Below, one piece after another: positions 8,082 through 16,819 of a stretch of 64,000 bases of DNA. Made by a program: the position numbers and the translations under genes. Source of the stretch: Schaedlerella arabinosiphila. Lineage in GTDB: Bacteria > Bacillota > Clostridia > Lachnospirales > Lachnospiraceae. Location of the stretch: the NCBI RefSeq assembly GCF_003885045.1, contig NZ_RHJS01000002.1, positions 310,001-374,000 of the forward strand, read 5' to 3'. The first letter of the stretch is position 1. Each line of letters begins with the position of its first letter. Below the pieces are notes generated by a model that worked only from the letters and a program-made list of their open reading frames with translations, did not search any database and had not been told where the DNA came from.

Positions 8082-10640
8082 ATGAATTATGGAAAAGAAC
8101 ATCTGGAGAAACGAAAAAAAGAAATCTCCTCGAAAAAGAATATGCAGAAAAAGCGGGTGGGAGTCCGTTTTTTCAAGGCCCTGATCATCTGTGTCCTTCT
8201 TCTTGCAGTGGTTGGTGTCGGAGGCGTAGGTTACTTTGTAAAGAAGATCCTTGACAACAGTCCTACAGTGACGCCTTCCCAGGTCAAGCCAACAGGCTAT
8301 ATATCGGTTGTCCGCGCGAAGGACGGGACAAAGACGGAAGAATTTTTGCGGGCCGGCTCCAACCGTGTCTATAAATCAATCGACGAGATCCCGGATTATC
8401 TGGGCAAAGCATTCGTCGCCATTGAGGACGAGCGTTTTTACCAGCACAACGGAATCGACCTGCAGGGTATCATACGAGCCGGGGTAAAGGGCGTCACCTC
8501 GGGCAATTTTGACGAAGGTGCCAGTACACTGACCCAGCAGCTCATCAAAAATAATGTATTTATCAACTTTATGGATGAAAAGACGTTCTACGACAGGCTG
8601 CAGCGGAAGATCCAGGAGCAGTTCCTGGCCATTGAGATTGAGAAGCAGATGTCAAAGGACGAGATCCTCGAAGCCTATATGAATACCATCAACCTGGGGC
8701 AGAGCTGTCTTGGGGTGCAGAGTGCGTCGGAGCGGTATTTCGGCAAGGATGTGTCGGAACTGACGCTTTCCGAGAGCGCGCTGATTGCGGGAATCACGCA
8801 GAGCCCCTCAGGTTATGACCCGGTTCTGCATCCGGAGGCCAACCGATCCAGGCGGGAGGACGTGCTGGACAAGATGCTGGAGCAGAATTATATTACCCAG
8901 GCGGCTTATGATGAAGCCATGGCAGATTCGGACGCGGTCTATGAGCGGATTATCCCTACGCCGCCGGTACAGAATACCACACCGTATTCTTATTTTAACG
9001 ATCAGCTTTACGAACAACTGGTCCAGGATCTTCAGGAGCGGAAGGGCTATACGGAAGCACAGGCCGTTGCGCTGGTCTTAAGCGGCGGGCTGGATATCAC
9101 ATCCACCCAGGATCTCCGGGTGCAGGCGATCTGCGACGAGGAGGTTGCAAATGATGCGGTTTATCCTCCGGGGACAGAATACGGACTGGATTTTGCGCTG
9201 ACCATCTACCGCGCGGAAGGCGACCCGGAGAACTACAGCAAGGAGATGCTGGCAGAATATATCACCAATGCATGGGGACGGGAATATCCGCTGCTCTTCT
9301 CATCACCGGAGGAGGCAGACCAGGCGATCAACGAATATAAATCTACACTGGGGATTACGGAAGCGGACAAGGTGGAAGAGTGGAGGGATATTACTCCCCA
9401 GCCCCAGGCTTCCGTGGTGCTTATGGATCAGCATACCGGTGAGGTACTGGCGGTGGTCGGCGGAAGGGGACAGAAGACGGCCAGCCTTTCTTTGAACCGG
9501 GCGACGGACTCCATGCGGCAGCCGGGCTCCTGTTTCAAGCCGCTGTCCACCTATGCCCCGGCGATTGATGCCGCCGGGTATACGCTGGCGACACCGATCC
9601 AGGACGACAAGCCCTTTGAATACCCCAACGATCCCACGAAGAAGGCGCATAACTGGGATAACGTTTACCGGGGCAGCGCGACGGTTCGTTTTGCAATCCT
9701 GCATTCCATGAACGTCTGCGCCTTGAAGACGCTGCAGGCGATTACGCCTCAGCTGGGATATGATTATCTGATCAACTTCGGGTTTACCACGCTGGTGAAT
9801 TATGACGATCCGAAAAATCCGGAATATACCGACGTCCAGCTTCCCACAGCCCTCGGCGGTATTACCCACGGTGTTACGAACCTGGAGCTGACGGCAGCTT
9901 ATGCGACCATTGCCAACAACGGCACCTATATCAAACCGATCCTGTACAGCAAGGTTCTGGACCATGACGGCAATGTGCTTTTGGAGAATGAGATTAAGGA
10001 CACCCACCAGGTGCTCAAGGACACTACGGCAGCGCTGCTGACAAGCGCCCTGCAGGATGTAATTACCAAAGGTACCGGTACGGCGGCCCAGATGTACAAC
10101 ATGCCGGTGGCAGGGAAGACCGGTACGTCCGAGTACAGCCGTGACCTGTGGCTTTCTGCCTATACGCCGTATTTTACAGCTTCAGTGTGGGGCGGATATG
10201 ACTGCGGGAAGCCCATGGAAAATATCTACAACCAGGTATGGCATGAGGTGCTTTGGAAGAATATCATGGAGCGGGTGCATGAGGGTCTGCCGCGTCAGGA
10301 ATTTAACATGCCGGCCGGCATTCAGCAGAAGACGATCTGCCAGCAGAGCGGTTTTCTGGCCACCAGCAGCTGCTACCCGGTTGTGACCGAGTATTTTGCG
10401 GAAAATGCGCCTACCGTAAGCTGTTCCGGACATTACAGGGCTCCTGCCGTGGAAGAAAAAGATGACGACGAGGATGATGACGGAACCACATCCGGAGATG
10501 ACTCCACAACCGGAAGCGAAGGAAGCACCGGCGGAACGAGCGGAGACACGACGGGCGGGACAAGCGGAGGAAGTACGTCCGGCGGCACAGCGGATACGCC
10601 TTCGGGTGGAACCGATACAGGAGGCACGTCAACGGAATAA
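8082..10640 (+). CDS. Class A penicillin-binding protein (PBP1 family, transglycosylase/transpeptidase)
   Basis: Bifunctional peptidoglycan synthase of 852 residues, membrane anchored with its catalytic part outside. A basic cytoplasmic N-terminus leads into one membrane helix (about 28-52). The GT51 glycosyltransferase domain follows with EDERFYQHNGID and GASTLTQQLIKN. The transpeptidase carries the SxxK serine in SCFK (S483), the SMN motif (S542) and KTGT (K679). Beyond about residue 785 is a low-complexity tail of acidic residues and then Gly/Ser/Thr repeats, which may run into the cell wall. The start has a clear AAAGGAGGG site. This is housekeeping cell-wall synthesis; ponA would be the usual name, but paralogues are common. 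Confidence 0.94.
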   Translation: MNYGKEHLEKRKKEISSKKNMQKKRVGVRFFKALIICVLLLAVVGVGGVGYFVKKILDNSPTVTPSQVKPTGYISVVRAKDGTKTEEFLRAGSNRVYKSIDEIPDYLGKAFVAIEDERFYQHNGIDLQGIIRAGVKGVTSGNFDEGASTLTQQLIKNNVFINFMDEKTFYDRLQRKIQEQFLAIEIEKQMSKDEILEAYMNTINLGQSCLGVQSASERYFGKDVSELTLSESALIAGITQSPSGYDPVLHPEANRSRREDVLDKMLEQNYITQAAYDEAMADSDAVYERIIPTPPVQNTTPYSYFNDQLYEQLVQDLQERKGYTEAQAVALVLSGGLDITSTQDLRVQAICDEEVANDAVYPPGTEYGLDFALTIYRAEGDPENYSKEMLAEYITNAWGREYPLLFSSPEEADQAINEYKSTLGITEADKVEEWRDITPQPQASVVLMDQHTGEVLAVVGGRGQKTASLSLNRATDSMRQPGSCFKPLSTYAPAIDAAGYTLATPIQDDKPFEYPNDPTKKAHNWDNVYRGSATVRFAILHSMNVCALKTLQAITPQLGYDYLINFGFTTLVNYDDPKNPEYTDVQLPTALGGITHGVTNLELTAAYATIANNGTYIKPILYSKVLDHDGNVLLENEIKDTHQVLKDTTAALLTSALQDVITKGTGTAAQMYNMPVAGKTGTSEYSRDLWLSAYTPYFTASVWGGYDCGKPMENIYNQVWHEVLWKNIMERVHEGLPRQEFNMPAGIQQKTICQQSGFLATSSCYPVVTEYFAENAPTVSCSGHYRAPAVEEKDDDEDDDGTTSGDDSTTGSEGSTGGTSGDTTGGTSGGSTSGGTADTPSGGTDTGGTSTE

Positions 10641-10662
10641 GAATATAACGGAAATCAAAGCA

Positions 10663-10702
10663 GGCATAGTCAAACTCTTTTGGCTGTGCCGCTTTTCAGG
10701 AG
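10663..10702 (+). terminator. Possible weak terminator or attenuator hairpin before the DAHP synthase gene
   Basis: GGCATAGTC pairs with GGCTGTGCC, using two G-U pairs, followed by GCTTTTC. The T run is short. It lies just before the ribosome binding site of the next gene, so read-through or attenuation is possible. Confidence 0.4.
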
Positions 10703-10711
10703 GAATAGTAC

Positions 10712-11746
10712 ATGAGTTTTCATATGGAAAAAAAATTACCCACTCCGAAGGAGATCAAGGAGCTGTATCCGGTTTCCGCGGAAGTGGCGAAGTGCAAGGA
10801 AGAGAAAGACCGGGAGCTGCAGGATGCCATCAGTGGGAGGAGCGACCGGTTTATAGTCATTATCGGCCCCTGTTCGGCGGACAATGAGGAGGCGGTGTGT
10901 GATTACATCAGCCGTCTGGTGCCCATCCAGGAGGCTGTCCGGGATAAGGTGATCCTGGTGCCGAGAGTCTATACCAATAAGCCGCGGACCACCGGCGAAG
11001 GGTATAAGGGGATGTTCCATCAGCCGGATCCTGAAAAAGCGCCCAACCTTCTGGCGGGCCTGGTTGCAATCCGCCATCTGCATATGCGGGTGCTGGAGCA
11101 GTTTCGGCTTCCGGTGGCGGACGAGATGCTGTATTCGGAGAACTACCGTTACCTGTCCGACATCTTATCCTATGTGGCCGTGGGTGCACGTTCCGTGGAA
11201 GACCAGCAGCACCGTCTGGTATCCAGCGGCATTGAGGTTCCGGTGGGGATGAAGAACCCAACCAGCGGGGATTTTTCCGTGATGCTCAATTCAGTGGTGG
11301 CGGCACAGCACGGACATAACTTCCTGTACCGGGGGTGGGATGCCACTACAAGCGGCAACCCGTATGCCCATGTGATCCTCCGGGGCGGGGTCAACCAGTA
11401 CGGGCGTACGCTTCCCAACTACCACTATGAGGATTTGATGCGGCTCTGGGAGATGTATCAGGAAAGGAAGCTTGCAAATCCGGCATGCATCATCGACGCC
11501 AACCATTCCAATTCCGGAAAGCGGTATAAGGAGCAGATCCGCATTGTAAAAGAAGTCCTGCACAGCCGTGCACATTCCAGGGAGATCCGCAGGCTTGTGA
11601 AAGGGGTTATGATTGAAAGCTACATTGAAGAGGGACGCCAGGAGATCGGATGCAGCAATCATGTTTACGGCCGGTCGATCACAGATCCCTGTCTGGGATG
11701 GGCAGACTCGGAGCGGCTGCTGTATGAAATTGCGGAGAGGTGTTAG
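10712..11746 (+). CDS. 3-deoxy-7-phosphoheptulonate synthase (class I DAHP synthase)
   Basis: First enzyme of the shikimate pathway, condensing phosphoenolpyruvate with erythrose-4-phosphate. The 344-residue protein is of the AroF/AroG/AroH type. Visible motifs include IIGPCSADN, VPRVYTNKPRT, the PVADEML segment, VGMKNPTSGDF, ILRGG, and the metal-binding region [19 protein letters not shown] site precedes the ATG by the proper distance. Which aromatic amino acid inhibits it cannot be told from sequence alone, so no aroF/G/H letter is given. yigZ follows after six bases, so the pair is probably co-transcribed, although no functional link is known. Confidence 0.94.
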   Translation: MSFHMEKKLPTPKEIKELYPVSAEVAKCKEEKDRELQDAISGRSDRFIVIIGPCSADNEEAVCDYISRLVPIQEAVRDKVILVPRVYTNKPRTTGEGYKGMFHQPDPEKAPNLLAGLVAIRHLHMRVLEQFRLPVADEMLYSENYRYLSDILSYVAVGARSVEDQQHRLVSSGIEVPVGMKNPTSGDFSVMLNSVVAAQHGHNFLYRGWDATTSGNPYAHVILRGGVNQYGRTLPNYHYEDLMRLWEMYQERKLANPACIIDANHSNSGKRYKEQIRIVKEVLHSRAHSREIRRLVKGVMIESYIEEGRQEIGCSNHVYGRSITDPCLGWADSERLLYEIAERC

Positions 11747-11752
11747 AAAGAG

Positions 11753-12397
11753 ATGAACTACCGGACAGTATATGAGGGCGGAAAAGGGGAGATCGTAGAA
11801 AAAAAATCCCGTTTTATCGGGGAAGTATTTTCGGTGGAAACGGAAGAAGAGGCCGCGGAGATCGTTGGGAATATCAAAAAGCAATACTGGGATGCCCGTC
11901 ATCACTGCTGGGCGTATGTCATCGGCGGGGCCCAGGTGCAGGAACGGTTCAGCGATGACGGGGAGCCGGGCGGGACGGCCGGAAAGCCGATCCTGGAGGT
12001 GATCCGGGGGCATGAACTGAAAAATGTGCTGGTGGTCGTGACCCGGTATTTCGGCGGGACGCTTTTGGGAACCGGCGGGCTGGTGCGGGCCTATACGCAG
12101 TCGGCGCAGGCGGGGATTGAGGCCAGTACTCTGATCACGAAGACAGAAGGGTATCTGATGAAGATCGGGACAGACTATTCGGGACTGGGAAAGCTGCAGT
12201 ACCTTCTGGCACAGCGGGGGCTGCAGACGGTTGACGCGGACTATGGGGAGGCTGTGACACTTTCTGCGCTGGTTTCGGCGGAGGAGGAGAAGGCGCTTAG
12301 GGAAGAGATCACGGAGGCGACCAATGGGCAGGCGGTGGTTAGCCGGGATAAGGAGTGCTGGTTTGCTTGTGTTGAGGGGAGAATGGTGGTGTTTTGA
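11753..12397 (+). CDS. YigZ/IMPACT family protein
   Basis: A 214-residue protein of the conserved YigZ (IMPACT N-terminal domain, UPF0029) family. The N-terminal domain has EKKSRFIGEVF, ARHHCWAY, the signature RFSDDGEPGGTAGKPILEV, and VVVTRYFGGTLLGTGGLVRAYTQ. The C-terminal part resembles the DUF1949 ferredoxin-like fold. The bacterial role is not settled; the eukaryotic relative IMPACT binds GCN1 and affects translation control. The gene starts six bases after the DAHP synthase stop and ends before a G-rich stretch, a repeat and a long terminator. Confidence 0.9.
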   Translation: MNYRTVYEGGKGEIVEKKSRFIGEVFSVETEEEAAEIVGNIKKQYWDARHHCWAYVIGGAQVQERFSDDGEPGGTAGKPILEVIRGHELKNVLVVVTRYFGGTLLGTGGLVRAYTQSAQAGIEASTLITKTEGYLMKIGTDYSGLGKLQYLLAQRGLQTVDADYGEAVTLSALVSAEEEKALREEITEATNGQAVVSRDKECWFACVEGRMVVF

Positions 12398-12436
12398 AAG
12401 TAGGGGGGAATTAGAAGGATATGCAGGGAGTTGGTA

Positions 12437-12466
12437 GGGGGCGGGAAAAGGGGTGGTTCAGGGGGG
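12437..12466 (+). other. G-quadruplex-forming motif
   Basis: Four G runs (GGGGG, GGG, GGGG, GGGGGG) are separated by loops of 1, 4 and 7 bases, which satisfies the usual G3+N1-7 rule. The motif lies 40 bases past the yigZ stop on the coding strand, between that stop and the repeat/terminator. Whether it folds in vivo is unknown. Confidence 0.5.
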
Positions 12467-12470
12467 ACAC

Positions 12471-12550
12471 AGCAGAGACCACAGACCCGTCTGCTGCGCA
12501 GACTATCCGCTGCTGGCGCAGCTCCTGTCTGTGGTTCTTGGGCGTTCCGC
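12471..12550 (-). repeat. Structured dispersed repeat, copy 2
   Basis: Reverse-strand counterpart of the element at 1504-1585. The outer stem ACCACAGAC/GTCTGTGGT (12478-12486 with 12527-12535) is perfect here. Inner hairpins are 12489-12503 (6 bp stem, 3 base loop) and 12509-12522 (5 bp stem, 4 base loop). The GCGGAACGCCC edge is at 12540-12550. The two copies differ at paired positions in ways that keep most pairing, as expected of a structured element. Confidence 0.7.
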
Positions 12551-12556
12551 CCAATA

Positions 12557-12616
12557 GCAATATAAAATAAGGCTCACTGACAAGTGAACTTGCCAGTGAG
12601 CCTTGTTTTATATTGC
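12557..12616. terminator. Long bidirectional terminator between convergent yigZ and hpf
   Basis: Two 23-base arms (12557-12579 and 12594-12616) pair with only one wobble around a small inner hairpin CAAG-TGAA-CTTG. A/T-rich outer arms supply T runs on both strands. This is far longer than a usual intrinsic terminator. Confidence 0.8.
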
Positions 12617-12631
12617 TGCTGTTCAGAATGT

Positions 12632-13189
12632 TTAATGAAATTCCGGTTCGATTAGGCCGAAGGCGCCGTCTTTTCTTTTATATACTACATTGACCTCGTC
12701 GGTCTCGGCATTGCTGAATACGAAGAAGTTGTGGCCGAGCAGTTCCATCTGGATGCAGGCATCCTCGGGGAACATGGGCTTGATTCCGAACTTTTTGGTA
12801 CGCACGATCCGGATCTCGCCGTCTTCTTCCACCTCATCCTCTGATTCGAAAAATTCCTTTTTAAAATCGCTTGGTGAAGACGCGGCTGTGGGATGGCCCT
12901 GGCTCCGCGCGACCAGCTTGTTCTTATACTTGCGGAGCTGACGTTCGATCACCTCTTCTACCAGGTCAATGGATACGTACATGTCATTGCTTGTCTGCTC
13001 GGAACGGATGATATTGCCCTTCACAGGGATGGTAACCTCGATTTTCTGCCGTTCCTTCTCAACGCTGAGCGTAACGATGATTTCCGTTTCAGGAGTGAAA
13101 TACCTTTCGAGTTTTTTGAGTTTTTGTTCAATTGTGCTTTTCAGTCCAGGTGTTACTTCAATGTTTTTTCCACTGATAATAAATTTCAT
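12632..13189 (-). CDS. hpf: Ribosome hibernation promoting factor, long form (HPF)
   Basis: Binds the ribosome decoding region and, through its C-terminal domain, dimerises 70S ribosomes into inactive 100S particles in stationary phase. The 185-residue protein has the sigma-54-modulation/YfiA domain at about 1-110 (MKFIISGKNIEVT, KLKKLERYF, DMYVSIDLVEEVIERQLRKYK). A charged linker and the C-terminal dimerisation domain (IVRTKKFGIKPM, LGHNFFVFSN, VVYKRKDGAFGLIEP) follow. The ATG at 13189 is preferred because AAAGGAG lies nine bases upstream; the TTG three codons earlier would abut that site. Confidence 0.95.
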   Translation of the reverse strand: MKFIISGKNIEVTPGLKSTIEQKLKKLERYFTPETEIIVTLSVEKERQKIEVTIPVKGNIIRSEQTSNDMYVSIDLVEEVIERQLRKYKNKLVARSQGHPTAASSPSDFKKEFFESEDEVEEDGEIRIVRTKKFGIKPMFPEDACIQMELLGHNFFVFSNAETDEVNVVYKRKDGAFGLIEPEFH

Positions 13190-13245
13190 GCAGATCAACT
13201 CCTTTACTCATATTAGACTTATCCCTATTATAGCATGAAAAGGAG

Positions 13246-13857
13246 TCAATGTATAGAACGAATCACTTCAATTCTTGTAATTTTCCCGTCTGTGATTTTT
13301 GCGATGCGCAGGGCGCAGTCCGAAAAATAGACGCACGCCCCGACCCCCGGGTATGTTTCGTCCTCCTGCAGCTTTTTCAGGATGATGTCCCGCAGCGTCT
13401 CGTTCTCCTCATAAGGCAGATTGAGATGGATGAGACGGTTGACGCTGCGTACTTTCTGGCTGGCGCGGAAGAGAATCTTATCGGATTCGTCAAAGGCCAC
13501 GAACAGGAATTTGCGGGTGGCAAACAGGATGGCGATGGAGACCACGCCGATCAGGCTGTTGATCGGAGAGGAGTGGTCAATGATGATCTGCCTTGCAATG
13601 GCAAAAAGCAGGACCTCATACATGGTCTGGGGGGAATGGAAATAAAGCATGCGCACCATCTCGATTCCGATTGCCAGGTTAAAGCAGGTGGTCAGCAGAT
13701 CGTCATAATTCGGATATTTGTTATAGTCCGACAGATTGCCGAAGGTCATGATCAGACGGAAGGTCATGATGAGGATTCCGACTGCCAGGATCAGTGCGAT
13801 GACGTACTCCAGTAAATTTGTCAGTCGCTTTAAAAACAAAGTCATATATTCTTTCAT
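13246..13857 (-). CDS. PsiE-like integral membrane protein
   Basis: A 203-residue protein with three or four predicted membrane helices (about 14-38, 60-78, 80-95 and 98-118). A cytoplasmic C-terminal domain of about 80 residues ends in ALRIAKITDGKITRIEVI. The membrane part resembles the phosphate-starvation-inducible PsiE family; the tail resembles a small ligand-binding transporter-associated domain, but I hold that weakly. It lies between typA and hpf on the same strand, with 74 bases to typA and 56 to hpf, so the three may share transcripts. Function unknown. Confidence 0.6.
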   Translation of the reverse strand: MKEYMTLFLKRLTNLLEYVIALILAVGILIMTFRLIMTFGNLSDYNKYPNYDDLLTTCFNLAIGIEMVRMLYFHSPQTMYEVLLFAIARQIIIDHSSPINSLIGVVSIAILFATRKFLFVAFDESDKILFRASQKVRSVNRLIHLNLPYEENETLRDIILKKLQEDETYPGVGACVYFSDCALRIAKITDGKITRIEVIRSIH

Positions 13858-13931
13858 TGTGCGGCTGCCTCCTCCAGGGAAAGGGTGTTCCTGCCCGGCA
13901 GGCCCATATCAGGCCGAAGGGCAGGCACCAA

Positions 13932-15767
13932 TTATTTTTGATTGTTCTGGTTGCTGCGCTTGCGCAGTCTGGAATCCAGGATCTTCTTCCGGATGCGCAG
14001 AGACTTTGGAGTAACCTCCAGAAGCTCGTCCGTGTCGATAAAGTCCAGCGCCTGCTCCAGGCTCAGGATACGGGGCGGGGTCAGGCGGAGCGCCTCGTCC
14101 GCGCTGGAGGAACGGGTATTGGTCAGGTGCTTGGTTTTGCAGACGTTCAGCTCGATGTCGTCCGTTTTTGCGTTCTGGCCTACCACCATCCCGGAATAGA
14201 CCTTCTCACCGGGGCCGATGAACAGGGAGCCGCGCTCCTGGGCGCTGTACAGTCCGTATGTGACGGACTCTCCCGTCTCAAAGGCGATCAGGGAGCCCTG
14301 CTTCCGGTACTGGATGTCACCCTTGTAGGGGGCATATCCGTCAAAGCTGGTGTTCAGGATTCCATTTCCCTTGGTGTCGGTCAGAAATTCGCCCCGGTAT
14401 CCGATGAGTCCCCGGGCCGGGATGGAAAATTCCAGCCGGGTATATCCGCTGCCGATGCTGTTCATGCCCTGCAGCTCCCCTTTCCGCTGGCTGAGCTTTT
14501 CAATGACCGTGCCCGTAAATTCATCCGGGACATCCACGAAGGCCGCCTCCATGGGCTCCAGCTTCTTTCCGCTTTCATCGGTCTTGTACAGGACTTCGGC
14601 TTTGCTCACCGCGAACTCGTACCCTTCCCGGCGCATATTTTCGATCAGGACGGAAAGGTGGAGCTCCCCACGGCCGGAAACCTTATAGTTGTCGGCGTTT
14701 TCCGTTTCCTCCACCCGGAGGCTGACGTCGGTATTCAGTTCCCGGAACAGACGGTCGCGGATGTGCCGGGAGGTGACGTACTTGCCCTCCTGTCCGGCAA
14801 AGGGGCTGTCGTTGACGATAAACTGCATGGAGATCGTGGGCTCGGAGATCTTCTGGAAGGGGATCGCAGCCGGATTCTCCGGGGAGCACAGAGTATCCCC
14901 GATGGAAATGTCGGAGATGCCGGAGATGGCCACGATGGAGCCGATGCCGGCTTCCTTTACATCCACCTTGTTCAGCCCGTCAAATTCATAGAGCTTGCTG
15001 ATCTTTACTTTTTTCTGCTTGTCCGGGTCGTGGTGGTTGACCAGCAGCATCTCCTGGTTCACGGCGATGGTGCCGTTGTCCACCTTGCCGACGCCGATCC
15101 GTCCCACGTATTCATTGTAATCAATGGTGCTGATCAGTACCTGGGTGGGCGCGTCCGGGTCTCCCTCCGGGGCCGGGATATAGTTCAGGATGGTCTCGAA
15201 CAGCGGTTCCATGTTCTTTTCCTCGTCCGTCAGGTCGAGAACCGCCACACCTGCCTTCGCGGAAGCGTAGACAAAGGGGCATTCCAACTGTTCGTCGGAA
15301 GCGTCCAGGTCCATGAACAGCTCCAGGACTTCGTCGATCACCTCATCAGGACGGGCCTCGGGGCGGTCGATCTTGTTGATGCATACGATGACCGGAAGAT
15401 CCAGCTCCAGCGCCTTCCTGAGCACGAATTTTGTCTGAGGCATGGCCCCCTCGAAGGCGTCCACCACCAGGATGACGCCGTTGACCATCTTAAGCACGCG
15501 CTCCACCTCCCCGCCGAAATCGGCATGTCCCGGGGTGTCGATGATGTTGATCTTGGTGCCCTTGTAGCTTACGGCCGTATTTTTGGACAGGATCGTAATG
15601 CCCCGTTCCCGCTCAATGTCGTTGGAATCCATGACACGCTCCGCCACTTCCTGATTTTCGCGGAACACGCCGCTCTGTTTCAAAAGCTCATCCACCAGGG
15701 TCGTCTTTCCGTGGTCTACATGGGCAATGATTGCAATATTTCTTACGTCTTCTCGTGTTGTCTTCAT
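13932..15767 (-). CDS. typA: Translational GTPase TypA/BipA
   Basis: Ribosome-binding GTPase related to EF-G/LepA that aids 50S assembly and stress adaptation. The 611-residue length is normal. The G1 motif AHVDHGKTT, switch region RERGITIL, G3 DTPGHADF and G4 NKIDRPEA are all present. The C-terminal domains follow, with [29 protein letters not shown], and [18 protein letters not shown]. The ATG at 15767 is preceded by a GGAAAGG-type site. The gene is divergent from the SSB-like gene across about 280 bases. Confidence 0.97.
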   Translation of the reverse strand: MKTTREDVRNIAIIAHVDHGKTTLVDELLKQSGVFRENQEVAERVMDSNDIERERGITILSKNTAVSYKGTKINIIDTPGHADFGGEVERVLKMVNGVILVVDAFEGAMPQTKFVLRKALELDLPVIVCINKIDRPEARPDEVIDEVLELFMDLDASDEQLECPFVYASAKAGVAVLDLTDEEKNMEPLFETILNYIPAPEGDPDAPTQVLISTIDYNEYVGRIGVGKVDNGTIAVNQEMLLVNHHDPDKQKKVKISKLYEFDGLNKVDVKEAGIGSIVAISGISDISIGDTLCSPENPAAIPFQKISEPTISMQFIVNDSPFAGQEGKYVTSRHIRDRLFRELNTDVSLRVEETENADNYKVSGRGELHLSVLIENMRREGYEFAVSKAEVLYKTDESGKKLEPMEAAFVDVPDEFTGTVIEKLSQRKGELQGMNSIGSGYTRLEFSIPARGLIGYRGEFLTDTKGNGILNTSFDGYAPYKGDIQYRKQGSLIAFETGESVTYGLYSAQERGSLFIGPGEKVYSGMVVGQNAKTDDIELNVCKTKHLTNTRSSSADEALRLTPPRILSLEQALDFIDTDELLEVTPKSLRIRKKILDSRLRKRSNQNNQK

Positions 15768-16051
15768 AATCTGATACCTTACCTTTCCAAAGTCAATAAA
15801 GTATAACGGCTGCGGACCCGTCTCATATCCGGCGGGCTGCAGCAGGGTTTTGCAGGGCTAAATAAGGCGTTTGTCCTGCAAATTTACAGCGTACTCATTC
15901 TAACATAAAATATTGCGGAAAAAAAGAGGAAAATTGTCGAGGGAAAATGTCGAACGATTTAGGGGGCATTTTTGTTCTATATGCCGGGGGCTGTACATAA
16001 AATTAGTAGTGACTTAAAAATACCGCAAAGAGGAAGGGAGACCTATAAATT

Positions 16052-16684
16052 ATGTCAGATAAGATTATTGAAAACAACCAGGTAACGATCATGGGTGAGG
16101 TGGCGTCAGGATTTACATACAGCCATGAAGTCTTTGGAGAAGGATTTTACATGGTAGACGTGCTGGTGCGCCGGCTGAGCAATTCCGAGGACCGAATCCC
16201 GCTGATGATCTCAGAACGGCTGATTGATGTGACACAGGATTATACCGGAGAATTTATTATGGTATCCGGGCAGTTCCGTTCTTACAACAGGCATGAGGAA
16301 CAGAAAAACCGCCTGGTGCTGTCCGTGTTTGTCCGGGAGGCAGAATTTATCGAAGAGGAATTGGACGGGGCAAAGACCAACCATATCCTGCTGGAGGGCT
16401 ACATCTGTAAAAAGCCCATCTACCGGAAGACGCCACTTGGCAGGGAGATTGCGGACCTGCTGCTGGCAGTGAACCGGCCCTATGGAAAATCGGATTATAT
16501 CCCCTGTATCTGCTGGGGCAGGAACGCGCGTTACGCGTCCGGCTTCGAGGTGGGGGAGCATGTCCGGATACTGGGCAGGATACAGAGCCGCGATTATGTG
16601 AAAAAGATATCGGAGACGGAAACGGAGACGCGGACGGCATACGAGGTGTCCGTCAGCAAGCTGGAATGTCCGGAGGAAGAATAA
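16052..16684 (+). CDS. SSB-like OB-fold DNA-binding protein
   Basis: A 210-residue protein that appears to hold two OB-fold-like halves. The first (about 8-105) has MGEVASGFTYSHEVFGEGFYMVDVLV. The second (about 112-205) looks more like single-stranded DNA-binding proteins, with LLEGYICKKPIYRKTPLGREIADLLLAVN, YIPCICWGRNARYA and VGEHVRILGRIQSRDY. It lacks the acidic DDDIPF-type tail of canonical SSB, ending simply in PEEE, so it is probably not the main replicative SSB. It is a stand-alone gene followed by a terminator. The family call is reasonable; the role is not known. Confidence 0.75.
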   Translation: MSDKIIENNQVTIMGEVASGFTYSHEVFGEGFYMVDVLVRRLSNSEDRIPLMISERLIDVTQDYTGEFIMVSGQFRSYNRHEEQKNRLVLSVFVREAEFIEEELDGAKTNHILLEGYICKKPIYRKTPLGREIADLLLAVNRPYGKSDYIPCICWGRNARYASGFEVGEHVRILGRIQSRDYVKKISETETETRTAYEVSVSKLECPEEE

Positions 16685-16710
16685 AAAAATAGCAAAAATG
16701 TTTGTGAAAG

Positions 16711-16760
16711 GGATATCATTTATTGAGGAATTTTCTCAAATATGATATCCTTTATTTATG
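16711..16760 (+). terminator. Terminator after the SSB-like gene
   Basis: GGATATCAT (16711-16719) pairs with ATGATATCC (16742-16750), with an inner TTGAG/CTCAA stem, followed by TTTATTTAT. Confidence 0.75.
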
Positions 16761-16819
16761 CTGATTTATCGTAGGGAATTTTGATCAGAAGAACTATACA
16801 ATCACAGGAGGAAAACAAC

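Noticed and set aside
10641..10711. Riboswitch or T-box before the DAHP synthase gene
   Set aside because: The gap is only about 70 bases and holds a single simple hairpin; no T-box sequence or specifier structure is visible.
13818..15806. 662-codon forward frame opposite typA
   Set aside because: Antisense shadow of typA; no family character and no ribosome binding site of its own.
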